From UBA2428 sp002343545 (GTDB taxonomy: Bacteria; Bdellovibrionota; UBA2428): 64,000 bases of DNA. Shown one piece after another: positions 15,542 through 23,954 of this stretch; positions within the stretch are counted from its first letter, which is position 1; each line of letters opens with the position of its first letter. The notes under the pieces were generated by a model. The model saw only the letters and a list, made by a program, of their open reading frames with translations. It was not told the DNA's origin and did no database searches. The stretch is from assembly GCA_937952285.1 (NCBI GenBank), contig CALFZE010000130.1, forward strand, positions 1-64,000, read 5' to 3'. Made by a program: the position numbers and the translations under genes.

Positions 15542-16903
15542 CTATTTTTTGCGGGCTTCTTCGCGGAGTTTGACGAAGTACTCGAGGCGCTTGCGGAGCT
15601 CGCGCTCGAAGCCGATGTCTTTGGGTTCGTAGAAGGCGTGGCCGACGAGGGCTTCGGGCATGGCTTCTTGGGGGCTCACGCCGCCCGGGTAGTCGTGATC
15701 GTATTGGTAGCCCTTGCCGTAGCCGAGCTCCTTCATGAGCCGCGTCGGCGCGTTCCGGTACGGCAGCGGCACGGGAAGCGCGCCCGAGCGCTTGACCTCG
15801 TCGCGCGCGTCGCCGATCGCGGAATAGAGCGCGTTCGATTTGGGCGCGAGGGCCAAATAGAGCGTCGCCTGCGCGAGCGCGTTGTCGCACTCCGGGACGC
15901 CAAGAAAATCCACGACGTCTTTCGCGGCCAGGGCCTGCACGAGGGCCTGCGGATCGGCGAGTCCGATGTCCTCGGACGCCGCGCGCACGAGACGGCGGAC
16001 GATGTAGAGCGGATCTTCGCCGCCCTCGAGCATGCGCGCGAGGTAGTAGAGCGCGGCCTGCGGGTCGGAGTGACGAATCGACTTGTGGAGCGCGCTCACG
16101 AGGTTGAAGTGCTCCTCACCCGTCTTGTCGTAAAGCACGGTCTTCTGACCGAGCGCTTCGCGCACGAGCTCGAGCGTGATCTCGGGTTGGCCGGGCTTGG
16201 CGCCCGAGGCGGCTTCCGCCAGCCAAGCCGCGACTTCGAGCACGCCGAGCGCCGACCGCGCGTCGCCGCCCGAGTGCTGCGCGATCCAGGCGCGGGCGTC
16301 CGCGTGCAAGCGGAAACGCGACGAGAGGCCGCGCGCGTCCAGGACGGCGCGGTCGAGCAGGGATTCGACGTCTTCGGGCGCGAGCGGGCGCAGCACGAGC
16401 ACGCGGCAGCGGCTCAGAAGCGCCGAGTTGAGCTCGAAGCTCGGATTCTCCGTCGTCGCGCCGATGAGCGAGATCGTGCCGTTCTCGACCGCCGGCAGGA
16501 AAGTATCCTGCTGGCCTTTGTTGAAACGGTGGATCTCGTCGACGAAAAGCAGCGTGCGGCGGCTTTGGGTTTCCCAACGCCCCTGCGCCTCATCGATGAC
16601 GGCGCGCGCTTCCTTCACCCCGCTGGACGTCGCGGAGAAGGTCACGAAGTGGGCGTCGGCCTGCTCGGCGATGAGACGCGCGAGCGTGGTCTTGCCGCTG
16701 CCCGGCGGGCCCCAGAGGATGAACGAGGGCAGCGCCTTGCCGAGGCCCTGATCGAGGAAACGGCGCAGGACCTTACCCGGCCCGAGGAGTTCTTCTTGGC
16801 CGACGTACTCGTCGAGCGCGCGCGGGCGCATGCGTTCGGCGAGCGGCGCCGGCCCCGAGCGGGCGGGATCGGCGGCCTTGGCACGGGAGAACAGATCGTC
16901 CAT
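15542..16903 (-). CDS. rarA: Replication-associated recombination protein RarA (MgsA)
   Basis: The 453-residue AAA+ ATPase acts at stalled replication forks and gaps. It has Walker A GPPGSGKT at 65-72, Walker B FVDEIHRF at about 120-127, the sensor TTENPSFELN region, and the C-terminal tetramerisation part with DPQAALYYLARMLEGGEDP. The N-terminus (PLAERMRPRALDEYVGQEEL) is the usual family start. It stands 48 bases downstream of the DUF4286 gene and likely ends the purK-purE transcript. Confidence 0.96.
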   Translation of the reverse strand: MDDLFSRAKAADPARSGPAPLAERMRPRALDEYVGQEELLGPGKVLRRFLDQGLGKALPSFILWGPPGSGKTTLARLIAEQADAHFVTFSATSSGVKEARAVIDEAQGRWETQSRRTLLFVDEIHRFNKGQQDTFLPAVENGTISLIGATTENPSFELNSALLSRCRVLVLRPLAPEDVESLLDRAVLDARGLSSRFRLHADARAWIAQHSGGDARSALGVLEVAAWLAEAASGAKPGQPEITLELVREALGQKTVLYDKTGEEHFNLVSALHKSIRHSDPQAALYYLARMLEGGEDPLYIVRRLVRAASEDIGLADPQALVQALAAKDVVDFLGVPECDNALAQATLYLALAPKSNALYSAIGDARDEVKRSGALPVPLPYRNAPTRLMKELGYGKGYQYDHDYPGGVSPQEAMPEALVGHAFYEPKDIGFERELRKRLEYFVKLREEARKK

Positions 16904-16951
16904 CGGGTCGAGCCTAGCGAAAAAGCGCGCGCGACTCCAGGCGAGGAACGA

Positions 16952-17260
16952 TCAGCCCGAAATGGCGCCGTAGCGGACCCGGCACTCGAGAACGCGGCGG
17001 CGGGTCTCGAAGCGGCCGCCGAAGAGGCGCTCGGTCTCGGCCCGGAGCGCGGGCGCCCGGTTCACGAAGTAGGACTCGAGGAGATCCTCCGAGCGCACGC
17101 GGTAACGCACGTGGAAGACTTCTTCGTCGTCTTCGAAGATCTCGGCCGATTCGAAGCCGGGGCTCTTGAGAACCTCTTCGACGTGGCCCGGGAGCCAATC
17201 CAAGTAGGCCTCGCGAATGGACGGGTCGAGACGGATCTCGAGTTCGTAGGAAACGCTCAC
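16952..17260 (-). CDS. DUF4286 family protein
   Basis: This small protein of 102 residues starts with the GTG at 17260, overlapping the purE stop by four bases (GTGA). The pattern of alternating beta strands (YELEIRLD, HVRYRV) and the RAPALRAETERLFGGRFETRRRVL block match DUF4286, a small ferredoxin-like-fold family of unknown function. Translational coupling to purE is strong evidence that it is a real gene. I cannot assign a function; a link to purine synthesis is only contextual. Confidence 0.8.
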   Translation of the reverse strand: MSVSYELEIRLDPSIREAYLDWLPGHVEEVLKSPGFESAEIFEDDEEVFHVRYRVRSEDLLESYFVNRAPALRAETERLFGGRFETRRRVLECRVRYGAISG

Positions 17261-17760
17261 CCGAGCTCCTTGGCGCGCACCACGTCGCGAAGCTTCTGCT
17301 TGTAGGCAGTCACGCGCGCGCGGATCGCGTCGTCCGACGCGCCGAGAATTTGCGCCGCGAGCAAACCCGCGTTGAAGGCCTGGCCGATCGCGACGGTCGC
17401 GACGGGCACGCCCTTGGGCATCTGCACGATCGAGAGCAAAGCGTCTTGGCCGCGCAGCGGCCCGTTTTCCACGGGCACGCCGATCACCGGCAAGCTCGAC
17501 ATCGCGGCGAGCATGCCGGGCAAATGCGCGGCCCCGCCCGCGCCCGCGATGAGCACGCGAAAACCCATCTCTTCGGCTTCGCGTCCGAATTCGATCATCT
17601 CTTCGGGCGTGCGGTGGGCCGAGAGGATGCGGGCTTCCGAAGCGATGCCGAGCTCGTTGAGCGCTTCGGCCGCGGCCTTCATCGTGGGCCAATCCGAGTC
17701 GCTGCCCATGAGGATCGCGACGGGAACGAAGTCTTCGGATTCGGAATTCTTACGCTTCAC
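17257..17760 (-). CDS. purE: N5-carboxyaminoimidazole ribonucleotide mutase PurE
   Basis: This 167-residue enzyme converts N5-CAIR to CAIR in purine synthesis. It carries ILMGSDSDWPTM, the SAHRTP loop with the catalytic His, and the IAGAGGAAHLPGM and PVGVP-like VIGVPVEN blocks. The start at the GTG 17760 overlaps the purK stop as GTGA, with AAGGAG nine bases upstream; an ATG at 17790 inside purK is the alternative. Together with purK this is the bacterial two-step replacement for the single vertebrate carboxylase. Confidence 0.95.
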   Translation of the reverse strand: MKRKNSESEDFVPVAILMGSDSDWPTMKAAAEALNELGIASEARILSAHRTPEEMIEFGREAEEMGFRVLIAGAGGAAHLPGMLAAMSSLPVIGVPVENGPLRGQDALLSIVQMPKGVPVATVAIGQAFNAGLLAAQILGASDDAIRARVTAYKQKLRDVVRAKELG

Positions 17761-18944
17761 GTTCTCTCCTTGGCGAGCGCGGCCCGCCATTCCAGGTCGA
17801 TCTTCTCCAGCCGATCGCGCAGGGCTCCGAGCTCGCCCGCCTCGGTCGAAACGGCGTTCAGGTGGGCCATCTTACGGCCGGGACGCACCTCGGCCTTGTC
17901 GTACCAGTAGAGCGAAACCCCCGCGGCCTCGACGCGCGGGCGCGGCAGCGGCTCGCCGCGCGACACCTCGGCGGGCCCCAGGATGTTGCGCATGACGAAG
18001 GCAGGATAGAGCGATTCCGCGCGGCCGAGCGGCAAGCCGAGGCAGGCGCGCAGGTGATTTTCGAATTGGCTCGTGACGGCGCCATCGAGGCTCCAGTGCC
18101 CGGAGTTGTGCACGCGGGGCGCGAGCTCGTTCATCCAAAAGCGGCCCTCGCGGTCTTCGAAGATCTCGAGCGCGAAGGTCCCCACGAGCCGGAACTTCTC
18201 GCCGGTGCGCTCGGCCCAGAAGTTCAGTTCCCGCTCGGCGACCTCGCCCACCCCGAAGAGGCGCGCCGGACCGTAGACTTCGCGGCAGACGCCGCGCTCC
18301 TGCCGCGTGACGACGAGCGGCCAGGTCACGAGATCGCCGCGCAACGAGCGGCTCGCGACGAGCGCGACCTCGCGCACGAAGTCCACGCGTTGCTCGGCGT
18401 AAAGCGGACGTCCTCGCGCGAGGGCGTCTTCGGCGAAGGCGAGCGCCTCGGCCGGACTCGAAGCGACACAAGTTCCCTTGCCGTCGTAACCGAGCTCGGC
18501 CCACTTCAGGACGACGCGATCTTCGAGCAGGCGGCGAGCGCGCTCGACGAAGGCCGAGGCCGTCTCGCCGTCTTCACGCTCCACGAACGGCGAGGTCGGC
18601 AAGCCGGCCTCGCGGAAGTGGCGTTTCTGGCGGAGCTTGTTCTGGATCTCGCCGATGACCGGCGGCGCCGGCTGGACGCGCGCCCCCAGCGGCTCGAGCG
18701 CCTCGAGCACGGGTTTCGGCACGAACTCGTTCTCGAAAAGGAGCAGGTCGCAATCCGACGCGAAGCGGACCACGCTCTCTTCGTCGTCCGTGGACCCCTC
18801 GCGGAAGACGTCGGCGAAGCGAACGGCCGGGTCCGTCGGGCGTTCCGCGAGCACCCTCATCTCGAGCCCCAAACGGCGACCCGCCTGGCAAAGCAAACGG
18901 GAGAGCTGCCCCCCGCCCAAGATTCCGACCCGCAACGACGTCAT
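17757..18944 (-). CDS. purK: 5-(carboxyamino)imidazole ribonucleotide synthase PurK
   Basis: The 395-residue ATP-grasp ligase makes N5-CAIR from AIR, bicarbonate and ATP. Motifs seen are ILGGGQLSRLLCQAGRRLG at the N-terminus, KWAELGYDGKGTC in the ATP-binding region and NELAPRVHNSGHWS with the metal-binding residues, followed by QFENHLRACLGLPLG. It lies 40 bases after the transpeptidase gene and overlaps purE by four bases, so it heads a purK-purE-DUF4286-rarA unit or is read from the upstream gene. The start ATG at 18944 is the natural one for the family. Confidence 0.95.
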   Translation of the reverse strand: MTSLRVGILGGGQLSRLLCQAGRRLGLEMRVLAERPTDPAVRFADVFREGSTDDEESVVRFASDCDLLLFENEFVPKPVLEALEPLGARVQPAPPVIGEIQNKLRQKRHFREAGLPTSPFVEREDGETASAFVERARRLLEDRVVLKWAELGYDGKGTCVASSPAEALAFAEDALARGRPLYAEQRVDFVREVALVASRSLRGDLVTWPLVVTRQERGVCREVYGPARLFGVGEVAERELNFWAERTGEKFRLVGTFALEIFEDREGRFWMNELAPRVHNSGHWSLDGAVTSQFENHLRACLGLPLGRAESLYPAFVMRNILGPAEVSRGEPLPRPRVEAAGVSLYWYDKAEVRPGRKMAHLNAVSTEAGELGALRDRLEKIDLEWRAALAKERT

Positions 18945-18984
18945 GGATTCATAAACTATTCGAGCTCGCGCGGGCCTTCAACGG

Positions 18985-20259
18985 TCAGGATCCCGAGGCC
19001 AGATCCTTTTTCGCCGTGTCCCCGTGGCGTTTGAGGTAGGCGTCAAAGAAACGCGCCGCAAGGTAAGACGATCGTACCGTCCACTTATCGGGGTTCACCG
19101 TCAGCACGCCGATCGCGATCGGCGGGCCGTCGTGGCGCAGGTAACCCACGAACCAATCGCACTTGCCCCGGGGTTCGCCGCCCACGAGGGAGCCCGTCTT
19201 GCCGCCGACCTCGAGCTCGTCGTGGCGTTTGAGGCCGTGGACCTGGCGGAAGGACTTGCGCGACGTACCGGCTTCGACCGTCGCGCGCATGAGTTCGCGA
19301 AGCTCGTGGGCCTTCTCGACCTCGAGGGTCCGGGCCCACGGCTCGGGCTTGGCGCCGAAGACGCGCTCGCCGTTCTCGGCGTAGGCCGCGTCGACGACGT
19401 AGGGGCGCATGAGCAGACCGTCCGTCGCGACGACCCCGCCGATGAGGGCACCGTGCAGGACGCTCAGGCTCGAGTCGCGGTTGAAACCCGAGGCGATCTC
19501 GGCGATTTCGTAGGGATCGGCGTTGGCCGGCAGACGGGTCACGCCCGTCTCGAAGGGAAGATCGCTCTCGACCGATTCGTTGAAGCCGAAGCGCGAAGCG
19601 ACCTGCCCCATCTTGTCGGGGCCCACGTGAAAGGCGCCGAGCTTGCCGAAGACGGTGTTGATGGAGCGCGCGAAGGCGTCCTTCAGGCTCATGTAGCGCG
19701 TCCAGCGATTGACCTGCGTCTGCTCGATATTCTTTCGGTAGAGCGTGTGGCTGCCGCCGTTGAAGGCGATGACGCTGTCGGCGTCGAGCCCCTGCGTTTC
19801 GAGCGCCGCCGCGGCGGTCACGATCTTGAAGATCGAAGCCGCCGGGAAGCTGGCCTTCAGCACGAGGTTCTTGGCGGCGGGATCATGCTTGGCGTAGTTC
19901 ACGAGGGCGATGACGCGGCCCGTGTCGGCCTCGATCGCCGCGAGGGCCGCGTAATCGGGCGCGTAACGGGAGATGAGCGTCCCGATCTCCTTCTGCAGCG
20001 CTTCGTCGAAGGTGTACTGGATACGCAACGGCCCGTCCTCGGACGGGAGCGACGCCGGGAACTCGGGCAAGGTGCCCTCGAACTGCGAACGCAGGAAGCG
20101 GCGGAAGTCGCGGAGCTTGGGATCCGGGCCCGGCGGGGCGATCCGCGCCTCGGGCGCCGTGCCCGACCAAAGGGAAGCCGCGCCCCACACCGCGCCGAGG
20201 CCGCCGAGCAGGAGCCCGAACACGGCGAGACGACGCTTCGGATTCGCTCCTCTCAACAT
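18985..20259 (-). CDS. Penicillin-binding transpeptidase, single-domain
   Basis: The protein (424 residues) has one N-terminal membrane anchor (about 9-29) and a transpeptidase domain with all three serine motifs: S142-I-F-K145, S199-I-N201 and K354-T-G. It lacks a glycosyltransferase domain, so it is a class-B-like or PBP-related transpeptidase in the periplasm, possibly in peptidoglycan crosslinking or L,D-independent editing; which one I cannot say. Start at MLRGANPKRR (20259) was preferred to an upstream ATG at 20295 because it places the anchor at the usual distance; no SD is clear. Confidence 0.88.
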   Translation of the reverse strand: MLRGANPKRRLAVFGLLLGGLGAVWGAASLWSGTAPEARIAPPGPDPKLRDFRRFLRSQFEGTLPEFPASLPSEDGPLRIQYTFDEALQKEIGTLISRYAPDYAALAAIEADTGRVIALVNYAKHDPAAKNLVLKASFPAASIFKIVTAAAALETQGLDADSVIAFNGGSHTLYRKNIEQTQVNRWTRYMSLKDAFARSINTVFGKLGAFHVGPDKMGQVASRFGFNESVESDLPFETGVTRLPANADPYEIAEIASGFNRDSSLSVLHGALIGGVVATDGLLMRPYVVDAAYAENGERVFGAKPEPWARTLEVEKAHELRELMRATVEAGTSRKSFRQVHGLKRHDELEVGGKTGSLVGGEPRGKCDWFVGYLRHDGPPIAIGVLTVNPDKWTVRSSYLAARFFDAYLKRHGDTAKKDLASGS

Positions 20260-20327
20260 CGGAACAGTATGTCGCGAAAACGAGGGGCCCGTCAAAGCTC
20301 GAAATCCCGCGGGCGCCGCGCGCGACG

Positions 20328-20531
20328 TCAGGACTTCGGCGCTTCGGGCTCCACGATCTCGACTTCGACCCCGGGCTTCACCCAGACGAGGCGCCAGCCT
20401 TCCGCCCGCACCGCGACTTCGTCGCCGCGCTCGTACTCGACCGCGTAAAGCTTACCCTTCACGAGCACGGGAGAATGCGTGGCGACGTCACGCAGCGCGC
20501 GGACCTGCCGTGGACGGGGCTTTTCGCTCAC
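20328..20531 (-). CDS. Small hypothetical protein, possible SH3-like fold
   Basis: A 67-residue frame starts with the GTG at 20531, seven bases after the TetR-like gene stop, and ends before the transpeptidase gene. It is built of short beta-like stretches (KGKLYAVEYERGDEVAVR, WRLVWVKPGVEVEIVE), which would suit a small SH3-like barrel, but this is only a guess. No family recognised. The tight spacing on the same strand supports a real gene. Confidence 0.5.
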   Translation of the reverse strand: MSEKPRPRQVRALRDVATHSPVLVKGKLYAVEYERGDEVAVRAEGWRLVWVKPGVEVEIVEPEAPKS

Positions 20532-20538
20532 GGACGGC

Positions 20539-21141
20539 TCATTTCAAGAGACTTTCGGCGAGACGCGCGACGGTCGCCGACATCTTTTCGCGCCGCGCGG
20601 ACTTGCCCTCGCCGAACCAGATTTCCGGGTCGGCCGTCAGGCCGTAGAGCACGCCGATCTTGATGTAGGAAACGAAGCGGATCCGGTACTCGTCGGGCTC
20701 CGTCTTGTGGAAGTGCTTCCACGCCGCGATCTGCTCCTTGAAGTAAGCCGCCTCGACTTCGCGGATGGCGTCGCCGAAGTAGCTCTTGTCGCCGCGGTAG
20801 CGCAGGTAAAGCGAGGCGGCCCACGGACGCTCGTTCATGAGCAAGTGCGATTGCGAGACGATGAAGTTCTGGAAGGCGCCGTAGTTCGGGAAACGCTTGT
20901 AGTCCTTCACGATCGTCATCTGGACGAAGGTCTTGGCGCCGAAGGCGGCCGCTTCCTTGAGCATGCCTTCGAGCGAGCTACCGAAATAGTAGTAGAGCGT
21001 GGTGCGCGAAACGCCCGTCCAACGCGAGATCTTGGAATAGCTCAGCGTCTCCGGCGGGTGGCGACTGATGAGACTCAGCAGCTTCCCGAAGAAGTCGTCG
21101 AGGTTCATCTTGGCCCGGCGGCGATTCTCGTTCGCGTCCAT
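20539..21141 (-). CDS. TetR-like transcriptional regulator
   Basis: The 200-residue protein begins with a TetR-type helix-turn-helix: LSYSKISRWTGVSRTTLYYYFGS around residues 34-56 ('..VSRTTLYYYFGS' is the classic recognition helix). The C-terminal part has the length and helicity of a TetR ligand domain, but there is no detectable subfamily. An alternative start at MNLDDF (12 residues in) is possible. The gene overlaps the upstream hypothetical gene by 37 bases and may control the surrounding minus-strand genes. Confidence 0.8.
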   Translation of the reverse strand: MDANENRRRAKMNLDDFFGKLLSLISRHPPETLSYSKISRWTGVSRTTLYYYFGSSLEGMLKEAAAFGAKTFVQMTIVKDYKRFPNYGAFQNFIVSQSHLLMNERPWAASLYLRYRGDKSYFGDAIREVEAAYFKEQIAAWKHFHKTEPDEYRIRFVSYIKIGVLYGLTADPEIWFGEGKSARREKMSATVARLAESLLK

Positions 21142-21572
21142 CTTCGCAGTTTAGCGGCACGCGAGCGACTCGACGACGTCAAGAAATGGGCGACCCGATC
21201 CGGACCCTTTTCCCGTTCCGTTAGCGGCGGGACTTGGCGCGGTAGAGCTCCCAAGGCGGTCGCCGCGCCGACGCCCTTCGCGAGGCGTGCCCAAGCGAGG
21301 GGGCCGCCGCCGAGCCGCGCGCGGCCTTCCGCCGCGAGGTCCTTGAGTTTGAAGAACACCCGCTCGGCGGCTTCGTCCTGGATGAAATTCGGACGCTCGC
21401 CGTAGGAGTGGACCGCGGAAAACTCGACGCCGAGTTCGCGCGCGTAGGATTCCACGGCCCGCTCGAGCTCGGCCGACGCGAGCGCGCGCTCGCAGAGGGC
21501 GGCCCCTTCGCGCAATCGCCTCGAGAGTTCCTCGCGCAGGAAGCCGAGCAAGGCCGCTTCGTCCGCGTTCAT
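21105..21572 (-). CDS. Hypothetical protein coupled to the aldo/keto reductase
   Basis: A 155-residue frame starts with an ATG that overlaps the stop of the reductase gene by four bases (ATGA) and ends 37 bases into the TetR-like gene. The first part is helical and acidic/basic mixed (LREELSRRLREGAALCERALASAELERAVESY), while the last 20 residues are Arg/Ser-rich and look like run-through, so the real product may be shorter in function than in sequence. No family is recognised. Coupling supports expression. Confidence 0.6.
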   Translation of the reverse strand: MNADEAALLGFLREELSRRLREGAALCERALASAELERAVESYARELGVEFSAVHSYGERPNFIQDEAAERVFFKLKDLAAEGRARLGGGPLAWARLAKGVGAATALGALPRQVPPLTEREKGPDRVAHFLTSSSRSRAAKLRRWTRTRIAAGPR

Positions 21573-22534
21573 TTGGCGAAGATCTCCTCCACCCGGCGCA
21601 CGAGCTCGGCGTCCAGACGGCGGTACGCATCCAGCGCCCCCAAGTTCTCCTTCAGCTGCTCGAGCCTCGAAGCGCCCAGGATGACCGTGCTCACGCGCGG
21701 ATTCTTGAGACACCAGGCGATGGCGAGCTGGGAGGCCTTGAAGTCGTGCTCACGGGCGAGGCGCGCAAAGCGAACGGATTGGTCGAGACGCTTTCTTCCC
21801 TCTTCGGTCTCGAGGCGCGCGCGCAGCCACTCGTAGCCCTTGAGGGAAAGACGCGAGCCGTCCGGGATGCCGTTCTCGTACTTTCCGGTCAGCAATCCCG
21901 AAGCGAGCGGGGACCAGATCGTCGTGCCGAGGCCCGGCTTTTCGTAGAGGGGCGCGAACTCGACCTCGACCTTGTGGCGCTCGTAGAGGTTGTACTGGGG
22001 TTGCTCCATGGTCGGGAACGCGAGGTTGCGACGATCCGCGATCTCGCAAGCCTCGGCGATCTGCTTGGCGCTCCACTCGCTCGTGCCCCAATAGAGGACC
22101 TTGCCCTGACGAACGAGGTCGTCCATCGCGCGTACCGTCTCTTCCACCGGCGTCTCGGGATCCGGGCGGTGGCAAAAGTAGAGGTCGAGGTAATCCACGT
22201 TGAGGCGCGCGAGCGCCGCGTGGCAAGCGTCGAAGACGTGCTTGCGGCTGAGGCCCTTCTGGGTCGGCTTCTCGCCGCCCCAGAAGACCTTGCTCGAGAC
22301 GAGGTAGGAATCGCGGCGCCACTTGAGGGCCTTCAACGCCGCGCCCATGATCCGCTCCGACTCGCCGCCCGCGTAGACCTCGGCGTTGTCGAAGAAGTTC
22401 ACGCCGGCGTCGTAGGCCGTTCCCATGAGACGCTCCGCGGAGTCCTCGCCGACCTGCTGGTGGAAGGTCACCCAGGATCCGAAGGAAAGGACGCTGACGG
22501 GGAGGCCGCTTTGACCGAGTCGACGGTATTCCAT
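21569..22534 (-). CDS. Aldo/keto reductase, potassium-channel beta-subunit type
   Basis: The 321-residue enzyme uses NADPH to reduce aldehydes and ketones. It has the N-terminal YRRLGQSGLPVSVLSFGSW, and the catalytic tetrad fits Asp and Tyr in FFDNAEVYAGG, Lys in LVSSKVFWG and His in LDLYFCHRPDPETP. These motifs, and the QYNLYERHKVEVEF and LASGLLTGKY blocks, resemble the K+ channel beta / YghZ branch more than other AKRs. Start at MEYRRLGQSG (22534). It follows the enolase-superfamily gene by 32 bases. Confidence 0.93.
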   Translation of the reverse strand: MEYRRLGQSGLPVSVLSFGSWVTFHQQVGEDSAERLMGTAYDAGVNFFDNAEVYAGGESERIMGAALKALKWRRDSYLVSSKVFWGGEKPTQKGLSRKHVFDACHAALARLNVDYLDLYFCHRPDPETPVEETVRAMDDLVRQGKVLYWGTSEWSAKQIAEACEIADRRNLAFPTMEQPQYNLYERHKVEVEFAPLYEKPGLGTTIWSPLASGLLTGKYENGIPDGSRLSLKGYEWLRARLETEEGRKRLDQSVRFARLAREHDFKASQLAIAWCLKNPRVSTVILGASRLEQLKENLGALDAYRRLDAELVRRVEEIFAK

Positions 22535-22566
22535 GCGACCCAAGCTAGCACCCGCCCCGCCGAGGG

Positions 22567-23667
22567 TCACGGTTCGACCCGCGCTTCGATGCTCCCCGTC
22601 GAAAGCTCGCCGGGCTCGAGGCCCCATCCCGGCCCCATGTGCTCGAGGCGGGCCCAGGCGTCGGCTTCGAAGGAGAGCCGCGGCCCTCGCCGGTGCCGCA
22701 GCCCCTCCGCGCTGCTTTCCTTGACGACGAGCAGATCGCGCGCCTGCGCGGCGACCGCGAAACCCGCGCGCGCGAGCAACGGCCCCTCGCCGAGCCGCGA
22801 CCCGATGACGAGCGGCCAACTCAAATCGCGGACCCGCTCGAGCACCTCGAGCGAGCGCAGGAGCCCGCCCATCTTGGCCACGCGCAGGTGCACGGCGTAG
22901 CTCCCGTCGCTGCCCTCGAAAGCATCGAAGTCGGCCAGGCGCGCGAGACTTTCGTCGAGGACGAGAACCCGATCGAGTTCGACGCTCAAGCGCGAAAGCT
23001 CGCGGGCGGGCCGGGCGTCGCCGGGCTCCTTGATCGCCCAGAAGTAATCCCGCAACGGAAGCAGGCGGCGAAGCGCCTCCTCGCCTCCCTCCCGCCAAAG
23101 CGCGCCGGCGTCCACGCGCACGCGCGGTCGCAGCCCCCGGGGCGCGGCGAGGGCGTGTACGCGCCGCAGGCGCCGGAGGTCCGCCGAGGCGTCCCCGGAC
23201 AAGCGGAAACGAAAATCCTCGACGCCCCGTTCGAAGGACGTCCGCACGAGCGTCTCGAGGCTTTCGTCCTCTTCGTCGCCGAGGGACGTCGTGAACCGAT
23301 AGTCTCCCCGCACGGAAGCGAGTCCGGTGAAGCGCTCGACCGAAAGCCGGGAGGCCCGCGCGAGGGCGTCGAGAAAGGCCATCTCGAGGGCGCACCAAGC
23401 CATCGGATGCGCGTCGATGTCTTCGCGACGTTCCTGGACGAAGGCCTCGAGCTGGTAAAGCGAAGTGATGCCCGCCACCTGGGGCTGGAGGCCGAGCAAC
23501 CAAGATTCGGCTTCCGCAAGGGTCTCCCCGCCCGACACGCTACGGGGGGTCCCCTCGCCGAAACCGATCTCGCCCGCGAGGGACAAGGTCACGATCAAGC
23601 GATCCGAACGGAGCTTCGTTTCCGGTCCGGCGCCGTCGCGGCGGAGCGTAAAGGTGGCGCGGTTCAT
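22567..23667 (-). CDS. Enolase-superfamily protein of the mandelate racemase/muconate lactonizing type
   Basis: This protein has 366 residues and the fold markers of the muconate lactonizing enzyme (MLE) branch: metal ligand RVDAG, IKEPGD and VLDES, then VAKMGG with the second catalytic lysine. The first catalytic block, normally KxK in this branch, reads RFR (DFRFRLSG) here, so the usual lysine base is replaced. Either the chemistry differs or the protein is inactive. Typical members are dipeptide epimerases, o-succinylbenzoate synthase and muconate cycloisomerase; I cannot choose between them. The two genes downstream are a reductase and an unknown. Confidence 0.75.
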   Translation of the reverse strand: MNRATFTLRRDGAGPETKLRSDRLIVTLSLAGEIGFGEGTPRSVSGGETLAEAESWLLGLQPQVAGITSLYQLEAFVQERREDIDAHPMAWCALEMAFLDALARASRLSVERFTGLASVRGDYRFTTSLGDEEDESLETLVRTSFERGVEDFRFRLSGDASADLRRLRRVHALAAPRGLRPRVRVDAGALWREGGEEALRRLLPLRDYFWAIKEPGDARPARELSRLSVELDRVLVLDESLARLADFDAFEGSDGSYAVHLRVAKMGGLLRSLEVLERVRDLSWPLVIGSRLGEGPLLARAGFAVAAQARDLLVVKESSAEGLRHRRGPRLSFEADAWARLEHMGPGWGLEPGELSTGSIEARVEP

Positions 23668-23954
23668 AGGGTCGCCCCGTCCACGAGAATCCGGGGCATC
23701 CTAGGCCGAAGAGTTCCTTGATTTCGAGCTAACCCATTGGAAACATTGTCTCCATGGGCCGCCCTCGGTCGAGCCATTCGGAATGTAAAGCGCATGACAC
23801 GCTCCTTTCGAACGGCATTATGCCGAAGCCCCGATTCCGCCCTCCACCGGCATCACTGACACTTCGGGCGAGATCCGTAGCCGAAGGGGATATTTTCGAC
23901 GGCCCCCGCGGGAATCTGTCAAAAGCTCCGGGGCGGGTGTAAAAATCGAGCATA
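23668..23954. other. Promoter/leader region between MLE-like and kimA-like genes
   Basis: This 287-base spacer separates divergent genes. Neither strand holds a convincing gene. A near-palindrome (CCCATTGGA...TCCATGGG, 23733-23758) may be an operator. No riboswitch that I recognise is present despite the K+ transporter downstream. Confidence 0.4.

Noticed and set aside
23754..23942. Small frame (62 codons) upstream of kimA-like gene
   Set aside because: It has no SD, no conserved look and lies in a promoter region.
23700..23954. Possible c-di-AMP riboswitch before the KimA-like gene
   Set aside because: The ydaO/yuaA elements are not visible; only a near-palindrome is present.
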